Origin: CAVSUZ01 sp963791885
GTDB lineage: Bacteria; Pseudomonadota; Alphaproteobacteria; Acetobacterales; Acetobacteraceae
Length of the DNA: 64,000 bases
Assembly (NCBI GenBank): GCA_963791885.1
Contig: CAWBUL010000004.1
Coordinates: 1,240,001-1,304,000 of the forward strand
Direction of reading: 5' to 3'
The notes beneath the pieces are model-generated. The model saw only the letters and a list, made by a program, of their open reading frames with translations, was not told the DNA's origin and made no database searches. How positions within the stretch are numbered: the first letter of the stretch is position 1; every line of letters starts with the position of its first letter. Positions 25,725 through 35,619 of the stretch are shown here, in pieces. Position numbers and translations under genes: made by a program.

Positions 25725-28700
25725 CTAGCGGCCTATATCCCGTCGGCTGGGCGCGCGGCGGAGAATGATGTGGACCGGCACGTCCGGATGGTGCTCATCG
25801 CTGAGAACGGAGATGACGATCCGGTCAAGCCAGGCATTGCGCGCCAGGGTTTCGATCTCCGCCTGATGGCTGAAGTAGGTGCGCTCGTGGCCGTGTTCGG
25901 TGAGAAGGTGGAAGCCTTCGAAGTCCCCGAACCGGTCGTAGATAACGCCCGTGACTTTGCCGGTGTTGCGGTGCTCGTGACGATGCTCTTCGCCACCACC
26001 CTTGCCGGGGCCAAGCTCCGGCGGGCCGTTGTATCCCCAAGGTGACGGTTCGATCGTGATCGGGTTGCGGCCGAGCCCGCTGATTCGTCCGGCGATGTAG
26101 CCGAGGTAGCGTTCGAGGACTGGGATCCATCGGTCCGAGGGCGGCATCTGCGACAGGCGCCACTTGAGGATCGAGTAAATGTTCTCCTCAGCCGGCAGCA
26201 TGACCTTTGCGGTCGTCACTGGAATGCGGACGGCGAAACTGCCGACGATGTAGCGCCAGTTGCGCATCACCGGGGCTGCAGCGGCGGGGGCTGCCCGCGC
26301 TTGCGCGCCGTGCGGGGCCTGATCCTGGAGCTGTGGTGGAGGCGGAGGTGGTGGCGGTGGGGGTGCGCCGGCTTCCGTCGAGATGCGCCGGACCAGGATC
26401 GTGTATGCCTGACCCGCGCTGACGCCTGGCGGAAGCTGCACGCTGAACAGTCCGGCATAGTTGCTGCTGCCGCCGGTCGGGATCGGCACACAGGTAATGC
26501 CGCGTGGAACCGTGCAGGTGATGGTGTGAGCGTCGGAGGCCGAGAGCTGATGGGTTGAATAGAATTTATCGGCCAGCGTCAGCACGTCCGATGAGGCGAC
26601 TGCCGGCCAGTAGATGCTCGCCTGCGAACCGGCCGGCGTGTTGCCCCAGTCGATCATCAGTTCGTCCGGATAGTCTTCCAGCGGCCCAGTGCCCGGCGCC
26701 GGACTTGGCCGTACGTCGAAGGTCTGCGGCACGAGGTGTGTGGAAGCAGGTCCCGGATTATCCGAATAGGTAATCTGGAGATTCCGCTGGGCGAAATTAT
26801 CCGACCACTCCGGACCGAGGACGATGCCCGGACCTGTCGGATAAGGCGCGTCGTCATAGACAAGCTGCGCCACAATGCAGTTGTGGGTGCTGGGCAGCAG
26901 CGCCTGAACGGCCTGCTTGCCGCTGCTGGTGGTGATGGTGTTGCCGGTCGGATAGATGTTCAGATAGCAGCCGTAATAGGCGTAGCTCTCGCCGCTGCTG
27001 TCGATACTCACGGGCTGATTGTTGATGCTGTTGCCCGAATAGTCGGTGTTGACGCCGAAATCCGAGTTGGACTCGTAGTTGCCGGTGGCGAAGAACGGGA
27101 TTGTCACATTGCCGACGCCGAGCTGCGGTGCAAGCGGCTGACCGTCGGCGTCGGACGTCGAGGGATAGGTCAGGGGTTGGTAATCGGTGTCGCTGGTCTG
27201 CGCCGCGAACAGGCGGAACAGCACGCGCACGTTACCGTTTGTGGTGGTGCTCGGCGTTCCGCTTACGCGTACCCGCGCGACGGCGAAGTTGTAATTGGCG
27301 AATGGCTTGTTGCCGGAGGGATTGGACGGGTCGAGCTGTGTCGGCGTGACCGAGGAGTTGCCGCTGAGTGCGTCTGTCTGATCGGGGAACTTGCTGAAGG
27401 CATCGGTTCCGGTGGCGCCGTAGGTGGAATTGAGATGCTGGAGCAGTGTTTGGATGTAGGTGTAGGCGGCGCTGGTGTCCCAGTTGTGATGGTCGGAGTC
27501 GCTGAGGGCGATGCCGTCGATCGGCGCGCTTTGCGCGGGGATGCCGGGGCATACAGTGAAGACCCGCAAGTCCTGACTGAGATAGAAATACCCATTGTTG
27601 GCGAAGTTCGCGAAGTACGGATCGGCGCCCTGCTCCAGGATCAGGGTGGTTTCGGCGGCTGGCAGAAGCTGGCCGGCAATGCTGAACGATGGGGCGATCA
27701 GCAGAGCTCCAAGGGAAACGGGCGGATTCTGCGAATTGGGGAAGATGCCGCCATCAGCCTGATCCTGGGCCGCGGTTGAGGTGAATTGCACGGAGCAGGG
27801 GAAAAAGATTCGCTGGGGTGTGTTGGGTTGACCGGCGATTTCGGGTTGTGGAGTCCCGACTGTGACTGTGATTCCCGAGACGGAGGAGATCACGCTGGGA
27901 TTGACACTGGCTGCAGTGACGGCGTTGGGCGTGTAGCCCTCCAGCACAAGCCACATCGGCGTCGGGTTGGAATAGGTCAGATTGATTTTGACTTCGTCGA
28001 GTCCGTAGGAGCCTTTGTTGACCTGGAAATAGAAGGTGGTGTTGTAGAGCAGGGAGGATATGCCGTTGAGCAGCTTGGTGCCGTCGATGCTGCCGAGACC
28101 GGTGCAGGCGTCCCAGCCGGTGGTGGCTTTGAAGAACGCCGGATCGGCGGTGCTGCCGGTGTAGCTGGGGATGGTCAGTTTGACATTGGCTGGTGTGGTG
28201 TGCGGATCGTTGTCGCCGGTGGTGATGTCGTTGAACGCAACATCCTTCAGTGTATAGAGGACGTCGTTGAGCGCGCCGAGCTGCCTGCCGAGTGCGCTGC
28301 GCAACAGTGCCGCCAGACCGGCGTAGAAGGGCGCAACGCAGCTCGTGCCGACATAGGTGTAACTCAGGCCGTTGACGAAGAAACCTGAGTAGGCGACGTG
28401 GCCGGCGACATCCGGGACGCCTCGGCCGTTGTGATTGGTACCGGCGGAATCGGTCGCGCCGGTAATGCCAGCGGCGGTCTGGTAGGCGGGGGCGGAGAAG
28501 GTGGCGCTGACGCCGCCGCCGGTCGAGCCGAAGTTGTTGTTCGTCTGGGTGGGGGTTTGGAAATCGCCGCCGAAGTTGGAGGTCGTGGAGTAGGCGTCGC
28601 TCCAAGCGTTCTCGGCGGAGGTACCCTTCACGGTTCCTCCGCAGGCGGTGACCGACGGATCGGTGCCCGGGTAGGAGACGTGCATGTTCGCGTCGGGCGC

Positions 28701-29924
28701 GGATGGGCTTGTCCCAGTGAGCGGGAACCAGTTTCCCGAACCCCAGTCGCCGATCGCGTAAAAGACGTTGATACCCACGCCGGCGAGTGCGGTTAGAAGC
28801 TGATTCGCCTGATAGACGAAGGAGCTGGTATCGCTCAGCTTGCCGACGCCAGTATAGGCGGACGTGCCGTTTGCATCGTCCCCGATGTTGGGCAGGAAGC
28901 TCATTGTCACGATGGTGGGTTGGTTCTCGCCGGGATCGGGAAGCAGGACGCGGTTGAAGAATTCGAGAAAGCCGTTCTCACTGCCTTCGGTGAAATAGAC
29001 ATTGATGGTTGCGCCCTGGGCGATGCCGGCGGACGTCGAGATATCCTGTGTGAGTTCGAGGATCGCATTGTTGGCGGTGCTGGTACTGGTGACGCTGGTG
29101 ACCTGCGACTGGCTGTTCTGATATGTCGTCGTGCCGATGGTGATGTTGATGTTATTGATGGCTGCCGGCTGGGTGGTGAAGCCGGCGGGCAGGCCGTTGA
29201 TGTAGCTGCTGATGTCGCTGGGGAGATAGCACGGCGGTGTGCCCGGCGATCCTTGCGGCTGGGGTGCGATGACGCCGATCGTTTGATCGGATGCGGTGAG
29301 CTGGGGGAAGTTGTATGACTGCGCGACTTTCGGGCCGAGCGGGTATCCGGCGCCGGATGGGTCGCCCGCTGCGCCCGCCGGATGTCCGAGATGGCGATTG
29401 TCGAGGCCAAAGGCTGCGGTGACGACGCCGGCGAGTTCGGTGGGGAGCTGAACCTGGCCATCGAAGCCGCGGTGAATGCGGTGGCCGCTCTTGGCGGTGG
29501 GACGGCCGGGGACGATCGGTGCTGTCGGATCTTCGTAGTGGTGCAGCTCGATCCCGAAGAGTTTCTGGATCTGTGCGGCTGATCCCTGGAGCGAAACGGT
29601 GCGGCGACCTGGGTGGCTGCGCAGCACGGTCAAGCCATTGGCGCGGGCGTGTTTCTCGACAGCGTCGATATCGGATTGTTGGGCGCCATAGGTTCGCGCG
29701 TATTCGTCGGGCGTGAGGAATTTCCGCTCGCGAATGGGTATCGCGTGCCAATGGTCCATGTCGGGAAGCGGTGGGGCGCCTGGTTTGCGGCGGACGATGA
29801 GGGTGAAATCGACCGGTTCGTTATCGGCGAGGGGCCGCACATGGGCGTGGCTGGCGGGTCTTGGCCGTTCGCTGCCGGGCAGGCGCGGAGAAGCGGGCGG
29901 GCGTCGTGTTGTTGGGGCGGCCAT
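25725..29924 (-). CDS. Sedolisin/kumamolisin-type (S53) serine-carboxyl protease, 1,399 residues
   Basis: An N-terminal activation domain (about residues 40-175, with FLTPDEYARTYG and LFGIELHHYEDP) precedes the catalytic domain. The sedolisin residues are readable: E290 and D294 in ELTQD, D393 in YAIGDWGSG, and S528 in VGTSCVAPFYAGL. A beta-rich C-terminal region of more than 500 residues follows. Then come a proline run (around residue 1190) and a final domain (GVIYDRFGDFEGFHLLTEHG, ETLARNAWLDRI) that looks separate. It has no ordinary signal peptide; the first 30 residues are Pro/Arg-rich. Such enzymes are usually secreted and act at acidic pH, which suits an acid-tolerant host. The gene is monocistronic. 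Confidence 0.9.
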   Translation of the reverse strand: MAAPTTRRPPASPRLPGSERPRPASHAHVRPLADNEPVDFTLIVRRKPGAPPLPDMDHWHAIPIRERKFLTPDEYARTYGAQQSDIDAVEKHARANGLTVLRSHPGRRTVSLQGSAAQIQKLFGIELHHYEDPTAPIVPGRPTAKSGHRIHRGFDGQVQLPTELAGVVTAAFGLDNRHLGHPAGAAGDPSGAGYPLGPKVAQSYNFPQLTASDQTIGVIAPQPQGSPGTPPCYLPSDISSYINGLPAGFTTQPAAINNINITIGTTTYQNSQSQVTSVTSTSTANNAILELTQDISTSAGIAQGATINVYFTEGSENGFLEFFNRVLLPDPGENQPTIVTMSFLPNIGDDANGTSAYTGVGKLSDTSSFVYQANQLLTALAGVGINVFYAIGDWGSGNWFPLTGTSPSAPDANMHVSYPGTDPSVTACGGTVKGTSAENAWSDAYSTTSNFGGDFQTPTQTNNNFGSTGGGVSATFSAPAYQTAAGITGATDSAGTNHNGRGVPDVAGHVAYSGFFVNGLSYTYVGTSCVAPFYAGLAALLRSALGRQLGALNDVLYTLKDVAFNDITTGDNDPHTTPANVKLTIPSYTGSTADPAFFKATTGWDACTGLGSIDGTKLLNGISSLLYNTTFYFQVNKGSYGLDEVKINLTYSNPTPMWLVLEGYTPNAVTAASVNPSVISSVSGITVTVGTPQPEIAGQPNTPQRIFFPCSVQFTSTAAQDQADGGIFPNSQNPPVSLGALLIAPSFSIAGQLLPAAETTLILEQGADPYFANFANNGYFYLSQDLRVFTVCPGIPAQSAPIDGIALSDSDHHNWDTSAAYTYIQTLLQHLNSTYGATGTDAFSKFPDQTDALSGNSSVTPTQLDPSNPSGNKPFANYNFAVARVRVSGTPSTTTNGNVRVLFRLFAAQTSDTDYQPLTYPSTSDADGQPLAPQLGVGNVTIPFFATGNYESNSDFGVNTDYSGNSINNQPVSIDSSGESYAYYGCYLNIYPTGNTITTSSGKQAVQALLPSTHNCIVAQLVYDDAPYPTGPGIVLGPEWSDNFAQRNLQITYSDNPGPASTHLVPQTFDVRPSPAPGTGPLEDYPDELMIDWGNTPAGSQASIYWPAVASSDVLTLADKFYSTHQLSASDAHTITCTVPRGITCVPIPTGGSSNYAGLFSVQLPPGVSAGQAYTILVRRISTEAGAPPPPPPPPPPQLQDQAPHGAQARAAPAAAAPVMRNWRYIVGSFAVRIPVTTAKVMLPAEENIYSILKWRLSQMPPSDRWIPVLERYLGYIAGRISGLGRNPITIEPSPWGYNGPPELGPGKGGGEEHRHEHRNTGKVTGVIYDRFGDFEGFHLLTEHGHERTYFSHQAEIETLARNAWLDRIVISVLSDEHHPDVPVHIILRRAPSRRDIGR

Positions 29925-30102
29925 AGAGTTTCCTCCAGCTCCGAGTCTTTGTCTCGGTCCTGGCCGTTCCCGGAACGGTCGGGTCGTTCAGGTGATTCGG
30001 CGTTTGGTGTTGGCGGCCGCTTCCCAGGAAGCGATGAACAGGAAGCTCGCTGTTCCGCCCGGGCATTTGTATCTTACAGTTGCCGTCCGTCAAAGTTACA
30101 AT
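29925..30102 (-). other. Intergenic region upstream of the sedolisin gene
   Basis: This 178-nt stretch lies between the GntR gene's stop and the protease start, both on the minus strand. A moderate ribosome site (GGAG, about 7 nt before the start) is present. I see no clear promoter or terminator. Confidence 0.35.
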
Positions 30103-30777
30103 TTAGATGCCCGCGGGCGATCCGTTTTCCGCCGCCGCGCCGCGTATCGTCGCGATCAGATCGTTGCGTGCCTTCGCTGCGTGGCCGGCGGCGATTGCCG
30201 CCGCGCTCTCCGCGTCCCGTTCCCGAAATGCCGAAATCAACGCCCGATGGTCGGATATGACTCCGGGTAGGCGCGCACTGTCGAAGCCGTACATGCGCCG
30301 GAACGCACGCAGCACTTCCTGATTGCGGTTGACGATGTCCGCGGCGTCCGGATTGCCCGAATGCTCGCCGATGATCTCATGAAATCGCTGGTTGATTGCG
30401 GAAATTGCGTCGTGATCCAGGCGGTTCGCCGCTTCCTCAAATTGTTCTTCCGCCAGTGTCAGCGCGTCGATCATCGCCGCCGCCTCGGCACGCTCAGCGG
30501 CGCGCCGCGCCAGCAGCGATTCCAGCGGAATCACGACGTCGTAAATATTTGCCGCGGTTTGCAGATCGACCGAACGAACCGACGCGCCCCGATTCCGCGC
30601 GATCGTGACCAGCCGGTCGCCTTCCAACTGCACCAAGGCCTTACGCACCGGCATGTGGCCAACCGAGAACCGCCGCGCGATCTCATCGATCTTCAGCCGG
30701 CTACCGAAGGCATACTCACCGCGCAGGATGGCGTGCCGCAACGCCACGTAGATATCCGGTTCCTGTACGTCCCCCAT
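30103..30777 (-). CDS. GntR family regulator, FadR/FCD subfamily
   Basis: The start is placed at ATG 30777 (MGDVQEPDIYVALRH), behind GGAG, 50 codons inside the longest frame. The 224-residue protein has an N-terminal winged helix (AILRGEYAFGSRLKIDEIARRF, MPVRKALVQLEGDRLV) and an all-helical FCD ligand-binding domain with the usual His/Asp positions (NQRFHEIIGEHSGN, DHRALISAFRERD). Such regulators repress adjacent transport and catabolic genes until an organic acid binds. It is divergent from the peptide-type ABC operon and most likely controls it. Confidence 0.9.
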   Translation of the reverse strand: MGDVQEPDIYVALRHAILRGEYAFGSRLKIDEIARRFSVGHMPVRKALVQLEGDRLVTIARNRGASVRSVDLQTAANIYDVVIPLESLLARRAAERAEAAAMIDALTLAEEQFEEAANRLDHDAISAINQRFHEIIGEHSGNPDAADIVNRNQEVLRAFRRMYGFDSARLPGVISDHRALISAFRERDAESAAAIAAGHAAKARNDLIATIRGAAAENGSPAGI

Positions 30778-30821
30778 CTCGTGCTCCGGCAACCTTTTCA
30801 TTCTATGACAAAGAGTGGATA

Positions 30822-30904
30822 CGATCAAATATGCCTTGGTAGCCGGGGGGCTGCGGCGGACTTTACCGGCGTTCGTTGACAGGGGGCGGGAAATCCGATC
30901 AAAT
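30822..30904 (+). promoter_or_regulatory. Divergent promoter region with paired CGATCAAAT sites
   Basis: A plausible sigma-70 promoter for the ABC operon is TTGACA at 30876-30881, 17 nt, then TCAAAT at 30899-30904. The 9-mer CGATCAAAT occurs twice, at 30822-30830 (near the GntR start) and at 30896-30904 (over the -10). Paired sites in this position are candidate operators for the divergent GntR protein. Confidence 0.5.
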
Positions 30905-30950
30905 CCTGCGCAAAGGGGGCGGATCAACCGCCATCATCAGGAAACGGGCC

Positions 30951-32720
30951 ATGCATCCAATTACCCGGCGCGCGTGTCTGGAAAGCTTCCTTGCCTCGAC
31001 GGCGAGCATTACCCTCGCGCGTGGTGCCTTTGCACAAAATTCCGAGGACAACTCGGTCGCCCGAACCGACACTTTGATCGCAACCGGTCAGCCCTCCGGT
31101 GGGGCGCCCACCTTCACGCAATATAACGATTTCAATCCGCTGCATCCGGGGCTGGACCTGCGCTCCAGCATCGCTTTCGTGCTCGAACCGCTGTTCTTTT
31201 ACAGCGTCCTTGCCGACAAGATGATCCCGTGGCTCGCCGAGAGCTACGAATACGGCCAGGATTACACGCAGATCACTGTGCATCTGCGCCAGGGCGTGAC
31301 CTGGAACGACGGTACGCCGTTCGGCCCCGATGACGTGATCAACACGCTCGACATGCTGCGCAAGAACGGTCAGGGCAAGGGCGATCAGCTCTACGCGTCG
31401 CAAATGGCGCGCGACATCAAGGATCTTGTGCGCGTCGACGATCGCACGGTGCGGATCGAGTTGACGCATCGCGATCCGCGCTGGTTCTTCACCTTCCTGA
31501 CGGTTCGCTTCACCGAAGGCCTGTTCATTCTGCCGAAGCACATCTACGCGGCAACCAATCCGAACGATCTCGCCGGCTTCACTGCCATGACGCCCGGACC
31601 GGAGGGGCCCGTCGGCACGGGCGCGTTCAAGATCACCAGCATGACGCCGGAGCGCATCGTTCTTGATCGGCGGGACGACTGGTGGGGCATCAAGACCGGA
31701 TTTCATCCGCCAGCGGCGATGAAGCGTGTCATCTTCGTGCCGTTCACCACGCATGAGCAGGCGGCGCAGCTGATCGCGAATGATAGTGTCGATACGATTC
31801 TGGAAGCGCATGTCCCGGTCATGAAGAGCCTGCTCGCGCGCTATCCGAAGAAGATCACCACATTCTCGGGCGACAAACCGCCCTACGGCAACATCGACTG
31901 GTGGCAGACGTCGTTGTTTTTCAATCACGCGCAGACGCAGTTCCAGGATGTGCGGATCCGCCGTGCGATCAGCCTGTATGTGAATCGCAAGCAGGCGGTG
32001 GATTATGCCTATCAGGGGGCGGCGGCGATCTACGGCATGATCTATCCCTACTATCCGCGACTGAAGATCTACTTCGAGGATATGGCGCCCACCATCAAGA
32101 AGCTCCGCATCATCGATTACGATGCCTCGGCCGCTGATGCGTTGATGAAAGAGGCGGGCGCGGCCAAGGATGGCTCAGGCATCTGGACCTTGAACGGTCA
32201 GCAGATCGGCGGCGATCTGTATTATCCCGTGTCACTGGATGCCATCGCGCCGATCATCGCCGAACAACTGCGTCGTGCCGGCTTCAAGGTCGCGCCCAAC
32301 ACCCAGCCCGGCTATCGCAATACCATCTATTACGGCCGCGCTGCCTGGTGGCTTTGGGGTCATGGCGCCTCGGTCAACGATCCGTATCAGACCCTGGCGC
32401 TGTATCATAAGCGCGTCTGGCGGCCGGTCGGGGAAAACATCTTCTGGCCTTCCCGCTGGCGTAATGACCAGTTCAGCGACCTGGTGGACAAGATCGAGGC
32501 GCTGGCCCCCGACGATCCCGGCGTGCGCCCCCTGGTGGATCAGGCACTGACGATCTGGATGACCGATCAGGTGGCCGCCCCGATCTCCCAGTACTATCAC
32601 CGCATCCCGTTCAACCTGACGTACTGGAAGAGCTGGCCGAACGAGACGGACCCGTACATCAACCCGACCTTCTGGCACAACACCGGCACCTTGATGCTGC
32701 TCGGGCTGCAAAAGGCCTAG
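30951..32720 (+). CDS. ABC transporter substrate-binding protein, family 5 (peptide/opine/nickel type)
   Basis: The start is ATG 30951 (MHPITRRACLESFLAS), inside the longest frame, because it gives a proper signal peptide (TRRACLESFLASTASITLARGAFAQ region). The 589-residue mature-type protein has family-5 hallmarks: WLAESYEYGQDYTQITVHLR, GVTWNDGTPFGPDDVINTL, VGTGAFKI and IRRAISLYVNRKQAVDYAYQG. It binds its ligand in the periplasm for the permease pair encoded next. The ligand is unknown; the enolase-superfamily enzyme at the end of the operon hints at a sugar-acid-like compound rather than a peptide. Confidence 0.88.
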   Translation: MHPITRRACLESFLASTASITLARGAFAQNSEDNSVARTDTLIATGQPSGGAPTFTQYNDFNPLHPGLDLRSSIAFVLEPLFFYSVLADKMIPWLAESYEYGQDYTQITVHLRQGVTWNDGTPFGPDDVINTLDMLRKNGQGKGDQLYASQMARDIKDLVRVDDRTVRIELTHRDPRWFFTFLTVRFTEGLFILPKHIYAATNPNDLAGFTAMTPGPEGPVGTGAFKITSMTPERIVLDRRDDWWGIKTGFHPPAAMKRVIFVPFTTHEQAAQLIANDSVDTILEAHVPVMKSLLARYPKKITTFSGDKPPYGNIDWWQTSLFFNHAQTQFQDVRIRRAISLYVNRKQAVDYAYQGAAAIYGMIYPYYPRLKIYFEDMAPTIKKLRIIDYDASAADALMKEAGAAKDGSGIWTLNGQQIGGDLYYPVSLDAIAPIIAEQLRRAGFKVAPNTQPGYRNTIYYGRAAWWLWGHGASVNDPYQTLALYHKRVWRPVGENIFWPSRWRNDQFSDLVDKIEALAPDDPGVRPLVDQALTIWMTDQVAAPISQYYHRIPFNLTYWKSWPNETDPYINPTFWHNTGTLMLLGLQKA

Positions 32721-32732
32721 CGTTTCGCGCCG

Positions 32733-33743
32733 ATGCGTATCACGTGGATCGCCATCCGCCGCCTGCTGATGTTCCTGGCAGTGATCTGGGTGGCGAGCAC
32801 GCTGAATTTCTTCGTCCCGCGGCTGGCGCCCGGCAATCCGATCGAAGACAAGATGCTGGCGCAGGTGGAGTACGGCGGTTCGTCGGTCGACGTGCAGGCG
32901 CTGGTCAAGGCATACAACGCCAAGTTCGGACTCGATAAACCGCTATTCGGCCAATACCTGGCTTATATGCACGATATCGTGCATTTCGATCTGGGCTATT
33001 CGATCACCGATTATCCCACGCGCGTCACCACGATCATCCTGCACGCTCTGCCCTGGACGATCGGTCTTCTTGCGACCACGACGCTGCTGGCATTCTTGCT
33101 TGGCACGCTGCTGGGTGCGCTGTCGGTCTGGCGTGGTGCGCCGCGCATCTTTCTTGGCTGCGTGCCGCTGTTCATGATCCTTTCGGCCGTGCCGTTCTAT
33201 CTGTTCGGTCTTATTCTGATCTACATCTTTGCTACCGTCCTTCAGTGGCTGCCGCTTGGTGGCGGCATGGGCATTCGCGACAACCCGAGCCTGTCGCTTT
33301 CATTCGCCTGGGAGATCCTGCGGCACTCAATCCTCCCCGCCGCCTCCATCCTGTTCGCCTCGATCGGCATCTGGGCGCTGTCCATGCGCGGCATGATGGT
33401 GACGGTTCAGGGCGAGGACTACATGACCTATGCCGAGGCGCTCGGCCTGACCGGCCGCCGCCGCTTCATGCAATATGGTTTGCGCAACGCCATCCTGCCG
33501 CAGATCACGCTGCTCGCGCTTTCGCTGGGACACATTCTGTCCGGGTCGATCCTGGTGGAGCTGGTGTTCGGCTATCCCGGCGTCGGACAGCAACTGTTCC
33601 GCGCCATCCAGAACCAGGATTACTTTGTCATCTACGGCATCGTTCTCGTGCTGATTTGTGCGATCGCTATTGCGATGCTGGTGGTCGATCTGATCAACCC
33701 GCTGCTTGACCCGCGGATTCGCCATGCCGGGAGACCGGTTTGA
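32733..33743 (+). CDS. ABC transporter permease, DppB type
   Basis: This is a 336-residue integral membrane protein with six hydrophobic helices. The family loop LGLTGRRRFMQYGLRNAILPQ carries the EAA-like coupling motif, and VELVFGYPGVGQQLFRAI is the conserved C-terminal segment. The N-terminus (FFVPRLAPGNPIE) is typical of DppB/OppB. It starts 12 nt after the binding-protein gene. The downstream gene begins in its stop codon. Confidence 0.92.
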   Translation: MRITWIAIRRLLMFLAVIWVASTLNFFVPRLAPGNPIEDKMLAQVEYGGSSVDVQALVKAYNAKFGLDKPLFGQYLAYMHDIVHFDLGYSITDYPTRVTTIILHALPWTIGLLATTTLLAFLLGTLLGALSVWRGAPRIFLGCVPLFMILSAVPFYLFGLILIYIFATVLQWLPLGGGMGIRDNPSLSLSFAWEILRHSILPAASILFASIGIWALSMRGMMVTVQGEDYMTYAEALGLTGRRRFMQYGLRNAILPQITLLALSLGHILSGSILVELVFGYPGVGQQLFRAIQNQDYFVIYGIVLVLICAIAIAMLVVDLINPLLDPRIRHAGRPV

Positions 33744-34660
33744 GTGCCTCGGCTCCCGCGGCGGCCACCGCACCGGCACTGCGCCGGACACCGGTGCCGC
33801 GCATCGGCGTGTGGGGCCTCCTGCGCACTCTCCGCCGCAATCCCAGCTTCATCCTAGGCCTCACGCTGATCGCCGCGCTCATCGGCTTCTGCCTCGTCGG
33901 CCGGCTCTTCGCCACCTATAACAATGCCTTCCCGCTCTCCGCGCCGCCGTCCTTGCCCCCCAGCGCGGATTGGATCTTCGGCACCGATGCCGACGGCCGC
34001 GATCTCTTCGCTGTCATCGTCTATGGCTCCTTGCTGACGCTGAAGATTGGCGTCATTGCAGGCTGTTTGGGCCTTGGGATCGGCACGACGCTGGCCTTCA
34101 TCTCCGCCTATCGCGGCGGCTGGTTCGACGTCATCCTGCGCCTCGCCGTCGATGTCCTGATCACCATCCCGACGCTTCTCGTGTTGGTGGTCATTGCTTC
34201 GGTCATCCATCGCAGCATGACGACCACCACGATGGGCATCATCATAGCGCTGCTCGCCTGGCGGGAGCCGACACGGCAGATCCGCTCTCAGGTCCTGGTG
34301 ATGCGAGAGGCGCAGTATGTGAAGCTCGCCGTGCTGAACGGCGCCTCTGCTACCCGCATCATCTTCCTGGAGATGATGCCCAACCTGCTGCCCTTCCTCG
34401 GCGCCAATCTGGTCGTCGCGATCTCGCAGGCAGTGCTTGCGTCGATTGGGCTGGAGGCGCTCGGCCTCGGTTCCCCGTCCGAACCCACGCTCGGCCTGAC
34501 GATCTATTGGATGATGAATGAATCCGCCTTCCTGCTTGGCATGTGGTGGTGGATCATCGAACCCATCGCCGTTCTGATCATTCTTTTCGTCGGCCTGTTT
34601 CTGCTGACCGCCGGTCTCGACGAGATCGCCAATCCACGCTTGCGGCAGGCGGAGGCGTGA
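33740..34660 (+). CDS. ABC transporter permease, DppC type
   Basis: The start is TTG at 33740, overlapping the preceding stop (TTGA). The 306-residue protein has the N-terminal DppC layout (one early helix, then FGTDADGRDLFAVIVYGSLL), an EAA-type loop (VKLAVLNGASATRIIFLEMMPN) and ALGLGSPSEPTLGLTIYWMM. It forms the heterodimeric channel with the DppB-type protein. Confidence 0.92.
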   Translation: MSASAPAAATAPALRRTPVPRIGVWGLLRTLRRNPSFILGLTLIAALIGFCLVGRLFATYNNAFPLSAPPSLPPSADWIFGTDADGRDLFAVIVYGSLLTLKIGVIAGCLGLGIGTTLAFISAYRGGWFDVILRLAVDVLITIPTLLVLVVIASVIHRSMTTTTMGIIIALLAWREPTRQIRSQVLVMREAQYVKLAVLNGASATRIIFLEMMPNLLPFLGANLVVAISQAVLASIGLEALGLGSPSEPTLGLTIYWMMNESAFLLGMWWWIIEPIAVLIILFVGLFLLTAGLDEIANPRLRQAEA

Positions 34661-35619
34661 GCGTGGGCCTGCAGGTGCGCGATCTGAGCGTGACCTACCG
34701 CACCGATGCAGGCCCCGTGCGCGCCGTGGATTCCGTCAGCTTCGAGGTGGCGCAGGGCGAGCGTCTCGGGTTGGTTGGGGAATCGGGCTCGGGCAAGACC
34801 ACGACCGCGCTCGCCCTGATGCAGATGCTGCGGCCGCCCGGACGGTGTGAGGGCGGGAGTGCCGTCATCGAGGGGAGAGACCTGCTTGCGCTTTCGCCGG
34901 CGCAGATGCGTGAAGCCCGCCTGCGCACGATCAGCTACATCCCGCAAGGCGCGATGAACTCGCTGAACCCGGTGCATGCTGTCGAGCGCCAGATGCGCAA
35001 CGCCATGCTCGATCACGGGGTCTCAGCGGGTCGCGGTGAAATGCGGCGGCTCTGCGTTGCGGCACTTGCGGGTGTCGGACTGAGTGCGGGGGTGCTTCGG
35101 CGTTATCCGCACGAACTGTCAGGCGGCATGAAGCAGCGCGTCTGCATCGCGATTGGCATGCTGTTGGGACCCAAAATCATCATCGCCGATGAACCGACCA
35201 GCGCGCTCGATGTGGTGTCGCAGCGGTTGGTGATGGAGACGCTCGGCCGCGAGCAGCAGAAGAGCAATGCCGCCTTGCTGCTGATCGGCCACGATATCGG
35301 ATTAATGGCGCAGTTCGTCCATCGCCTTGCGGTCATGTACGCCGGCCGCCTGGTTGAGATCGGTACCATCCGGGAAGTCCTGACCCAGCCGCGCCACCCC
35401 TATACGCGCGCCCTGATCGGCAGCATCCCCAAATTGCGCCAGCGCGGGATGCTCAGCGGCATTCCCGGCGTTGCGCCGTCCCTGCGCCAATTGCCGCCGG
35501 GCTGTGCCTTCCATGGGCGCTGTGACGTGCATATCGATCGCTGCCTGATCGAGCGCCCGATGCTCGATGACGATCCGGGCGGCCATCACGCCGCCTGCCA
35601 TCTGCGAGACGCAGCGTGA
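34657..35619 (+). CDS. ABC transporter ATP-binding protein, DppD type
   Basis: The start is GTG 34657, overlapping the previous stop (GTGA), giving 320 residues. It has Walker A GESGSGKTT, signature LSGGMKQRV, Walker B IIADEPTSALD and switch His in LLIGHDIGLMAQ. The C-terminal oligopeptide-transporter extension has the Cys pattern CAFHGRCDVHIDRC, which in this family can hold an Fe-S cluster. It pairs with the next ATPase. Confidence 0.92.
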   Translation: MSVGLQVRDLSVTYRTDAGPVRAVDSVSFEVAQGERLGLVGESGSGKTTTALALMQMLRPPGRCEGGSAVIEGRDLLALSPAQMREARLRTISYIPQGAMNSLNPVHAVERQMRNAMLDHGVSAGRGEMRRLCVAALAGVGLSAGVLRRYPHELSGGMKQRVCIAIGMLLGPKIIIADEPTSALDVVSQRLVMETLGREQQKSNAALLLIGHDIGLMAQFVHRLAVMYAGRLVEIGTIREVLTQPRHPYTRALIGSIPKLRQRGMLSGIPGVAPSLRQLPPGCAFHGRCDVHIDRCLIERPMLDDDPGGHHAACHLRDAA

